Of a stretch of 44,801 nucleotides of DNA, positions 42,630-44,801 are shown in pieces. This DNA is from CAZNPL01 sp964574815 (GTDB lineage: Bacteria; Planctomycetota; Phycisphaerae; UBA1845): contig CAZNPL010000048.1 in the NCBI GenBank assembly GCA_964574815.1, positions 1 through 44,801 on the forward strand, given 5' to 3'. A program made the translations under genes and the position numbers. Numbering within the stretch: position 1 is the first letter of the stretch; each line of letters starts with the position of its first letter. The notes beneath the pieces were generated by a model. The model had not been told where the DNA came from. It was given only the letters and a program-made list of their open reading frames with translations, and did no database searches.

Positions 42630-43218
42630 CTTCATCCTGAATCTGTTGTTGCACCAACTGCTTCATCCGATTTCGGATACGCTGCTTGACCTTGTGCACC
42701 GCCTGCGTCGACATGTCATAAGCGCCTGCCAGCTCCTCAACGGATGCCCCGTCCAGGAGCCGGTCGAATACCTCAACGCTTCTGGCGTCAAACGTGGCCC
42801 GGATGGTCTGCATGGCCAGCCGGTAGTGGTGGTCCATCCACTCCCGCTCCCACACCGCGTCCGACCCTTCCGCTTCGTCGGCGGCATCGGCCGCCAGCAC
42901 ATCAGTATCTACGGGCTGAGGCCGCCTCTTTGGACGCACCTTGTGCTCGATGATGGCGTTACGGACCGTCCTGCCCAGATAGTGCCGAAACCGCCCGAGC
43001 TCCGGCTGATACTCAAACGTCCGCAGCGCTCTGGAAAGCCGCATCATCACCGCCTGCCGAACGTCCTCGGCATCGGCGAGCTGAAGCCCCCGGGCACGGC
43101 AATATCGCACGATCAGCTCGCGGTAAGTGCGGTCAAACTCCCGCCAGGCCTCGTCGTTTGCCGGATCGCGCACCCGCGAAAGCAGGCTCACACGCGTTGG
43201 TTTTGATTCGCCGGTCAA
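42616..43218 (-). CDS. ECF RNA polymerase sigma factor (kinase-associated)
   Basis: 200 aa. Region 2: DEAWREFDRTYRELIVRYCR, then DAEDVRQAVMMRLSRALRTF and RFRHYLGRTVRNAIIEH. Region 4: IRATFDARSVEVFDRLLDGAS and AYDMSTQAVHKVKQRIRNRM (helix-turn-helix). The start is a TTG at 43218 with AGGAGG 10 nt upstream; no in-frame ATG or GTG fits. There is no anti-sigma gene next door. Instead the downstream gene, overlapping by 14 bp, is a membrane Ser/Thr kinase, as in the planctomycete ECF-STK groups where phosphorylation is thought to replace anti-sigma control. The target genes are unknown. Confidence 0.92.
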   Translation of the reverse strand: MTGESKPTRVSLLSRVRDPANDEAWREFDRTYRELIVRYCRARGLQLADAEDVRQAVMMRLSRALRTFEYQPELGRFRHYLGRTVRNAIIEHKVRPKRRPQPVDTDVLAADAADEAEGSDAVWEREWMDHHYRLAMQTIRATFDARSVEVFDRLLDGASVEELAGAYDMSTQAVHKVKQRIRNRMKQLVQQQIQDEDEPV

Positions 43219-43610
43219 GATCTTCGTGCCTCCTCGGCGCAGCCCGGGTCATTCTATCAGAATCCGATACCCCTGCCCGAGTCCGAACACAGCCTGCCGA
43301 CGTGTCGTGGGACCGTGCCAGTGGAGAGCCCCACGCCAGACTGAGGCGGGGATACGGTATTCCAAGCTACCAGCTCGGGGCCTGCCTCGTCTTTTTTGCC
43401 GTTGGCGTCCAATCCGTGCCCTACGTTCCATAGAGCCTTATGACAGAGCGGCACGTGTTCTGGGCCGCTTTCAAGATTCGAACAGACGGGTACTCGCCTG
43501 ATGTATCGGCTTGGCAGAGATTTCTCGAAAACGTCGCCTCGCTGCCGCGGTCCGGCTGGGCGAATCGAAACGATGCAGACCTTGAGCACCTAACCGAAGG
43601 GTATGAAAGA
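43219..43610. other. Non-coding divergent region
   Basis: About 390 bp between the divergent sigma factor and repeat-protein genes. A TAGAAT on the minus strand (43251-43256) could be a -10 box for the sigma gene, but no -35 hexamer accompanies it. No repeats were seen. Confidence 0.35.
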
Positions 43611-44801
43611 ATGAAAGAGCCAAGTTACACACGAATGGTGTTCGTCGCTGCGGTCGCCTGGTTGTTCGTGGCCGGCGTGGCGGCGACGGACGCCTCCGCC
43701 CAGGTCGGCGCGTGCTGCCTGGGTGACGCTTCGTGCGAGGATACGAACGCTTCCGGCTGCACGCTGGGTGACGGCGACTTCCTCGGCGAGGGGACCGCTT
43801 GCGACAGCGTTTTTTGCGCCGGGGCCTGCTGTCTGGAAGACAAGCAGTGTACGGAAGGGGCGCGAGACGACTGCGTGGCCGGCACGTTCCAGGGTCCGGG
43901 AACGACCTGCGCTTCGCATTGCGCCAACCGGCTGGGCGCGGCGTTCACTTACCAGGGCCAGCTCAAGCAGGACGGTCTTCCTGTCAATGGCCTGATCGAC
44001 ATCGAGGCCGCGCTGTGGACAACTCCAGTAGGCGGCGAGCTGGTCGGCGAGCTGCTGCTCCTCACTCCGGTGACCGTGACCAACGGCCTGTTCACTATCG
44101 ATCTGGACTTCGGCACGGACGTGTTCAACGGCAGCGCTCGGTGGCTGGAAATTGCCGTGCGTCGCCCCCATGATCCGAATGACTTGGAGCCATTCACCCC
44201 GCTGTCGCCTCGCCAGCCACTGCGCTCCAATCCGTATGCCCTGGCCTTGCCCGGTCTGTACACCCAACCGAATGACACCAGCCCCAACGTGATCGGCGGG
44301 TTCAAGGGCAACCAAGTCGAGGCTGGCGTTGTCGGCGCGACGATCGCCGGTGGGGGTCAAGTTTTCGCCCCCAACCGCGTCGCGGACGAGTACGGTACGG
44401 TCGGCGGGGGGCTAGGGAACGAGGCAGGCGATGGCGCAGGGACTACATCGGATCGTTACTATGCTACCGTCGGCGGTGGTGTCCGTAACACGGCCAGCGG
44501 GCAGGAGGCCACCGTCGGCGGCGGCTACCAGAACACGGCCACCAGCATCAAGTCCACCGTCGGTGGCGGCGGGGCCAACACAGCCAGCGGGCATTCCTCC
44601 ACGGTGGGCGGAGGCGGCGGTAACACCGCCAGCGCGCTCGGGTCCACCGTCGGAGGGGGCGTTCTTAATACCGCCGGCGGGCACAGCTCGACCGTCGGCG
44701 GCGGTGAGTCCAACACCGCCAGCGGCAAGTCTGCCACCGTCCCGGGCAGGGCAATCGCATTTAATTTCCGACCGGCAGGGCGTAGGATGGCTGGCGGGCT
44801 T
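43611..44801 (+). CDS. Secreted TVGGG-repeat (YadA-head-like) protein, 3' incomplete
   Basis: At least 397 residues, open at the window edge. A signal peptide (MVFVAAVAWLFVAGVAATDASAQ) is followed by two short Cys-rich units (GACCLGDASCEDTNASGC.. and GACCLEDKQCTEGARDDC..) and an immunoglobulin-like domain (AFTYQGQLKQDGLPVNG .. GLFTIDLDFG .. LRSNPYALA). Then come tandem 15-residue repeats STVGGGxxNTASGxx, of the left-handed beta-roll type found in trimeric autotransporter heads, often continued by a stalk or S-layer end. After the sixth exact unit the text leaves the pattern (ATVPGRAIAFNFRPAGRR). AAGGG lies 10 nt before the ATG. Surface exposure is likely; adhesion is inferred. Confidence 0.82.
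   Translation, partial: MKEPSYTRMVFVAAVAWLFVAGVAATDASAQVGACCLGDASCEDTNASGCTLGDGDFLGEGTACDSVFCAGACCLEDKQCTEGARDDCVAGTFQGPGTTCASHCANRLGAAFTYQGQLKQDGLPVNGLIDIEAALWTTPVGGELVGELLLLTPVTVTNGLFTIDLDFGTDVFNGSARWLEIAVRRPHDPNDLEPFTPLSPRQPLRSNPYALALPGLYTQPNDTSPNVIGGFKGNQVEAGVVGATIAGGGQVFAPNRVADEYGTVGGGLGNEAGDGAGTTSDRYYATVGGGVRNTASGQEATVGGGYQNTATSIKSTVGGGGANTASGHSSTVGGGGGNTASALGSTVGGGVLNTAGGHSSTVGGGESNTASGKSATVPGRAIAFNFRPAGRRMAGGL
44463..44732 (+). repeat. Six tandem 45-bp coding repeats (TVGGGxxNTASG)
   Basis: Six in-register 45-bp units start at 44463, 44508, 44553, 44598, 44643 and 44688, with a degenerate unit near 44391. They encode A/STVGGGxxNTASGxx. Low divergence between units suggests recent expansion or homogenisation. 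Confidence 0.9.

Noticed and set aside
44391..44732. CRISPR-like regular repeats
   Set aside because: Contiguous 45-bp coding repeats without spacers, in frame with a secreted protein.

Overview
The window (about 60-65% G+C) looks like a chromosomal segment of a planctomycete, most likely of Phycisphaerae type. The indications are an ECF sigma factor overlapping a membrane-anchored Ser/Thr kinase with a TPR-like tail, large secreted proteins ending in dockerin-like EF-hand repeats (YGDxxHDG.. / DIEPC), prenyltransferase/squalene-oxidase-repeat secreted proteins, DUF6263- and DUF3352-like exported proteins, a TVGGGxxNTASG repeat protein, and dispersed simple repeats and palindromes of kinds I associate with this phylum. 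Taxonomy is inferred from gene content only.

Layout. 1-9.5 kb: an alanyl-tRNA synthetase gene carrying two insertions, a glycine-zipper lipoprotein, an HtrA protease divergent from a MutS2 that lacks its Smr nuclease domain, and an exported DUF3352-like protein. 9.5-15 kb: a fused chorismate mutase/prephenate dehydrogenase (tyrA), an LCAT-like lipoprotein, and an orphan pair of oligopeptide ABC ATPases. 15-19.1 kb: an accessory-looking stretch with small membrane proteins, a Lys-rich-tailed protein, a highly structured block without a convincing gene, and a cluster of dispersed repeats. 19.1-24.2 kb: a tightly overlapping three-gene cassette (retropepsin-like RimB-type protease, RimK ligase fused to an RCK_C domain, and an AspA/AstE zinc hydrolase), followed after a 0.9 kb gap by a glutamine synthetase with its own strong promoter and no adenylylation motif. 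24.3-33.5 kb: exported transglutaminase-like and terpene-cyclase-repeat proteins, a duplicated dockerin-like protein, and a decaheme OmcA/MtrC-type lipoprotein cytochrome followed by three consecutive hairpins. 33.5-39.6 kb: Xaa-Pro aminopeptidase, a SAM methyltransferase, metF with a structured leader, a DUF6263 protein and a GAF-PP2C (RsbU-like) phosphatase. 39.9-44.8 kb: tRNA-Gly(UCC), an overlapping ECF sigma/kinase pair, and a secreted repeat protein running off the right edge.

The most system-like content is the RimB/RimK-RCK/AspA cassette, which looks like a reversible amino-acid ligation (probably polyglutamylation-type) module with a built-in ligand sensor. Second is the decaheme surface cytochrome that carries the same Cys-rich module (CDDGxxCTxDxC) as the neighbouring dockerin protein. 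No insertion sequence, prophage or CRISPR array was seen.
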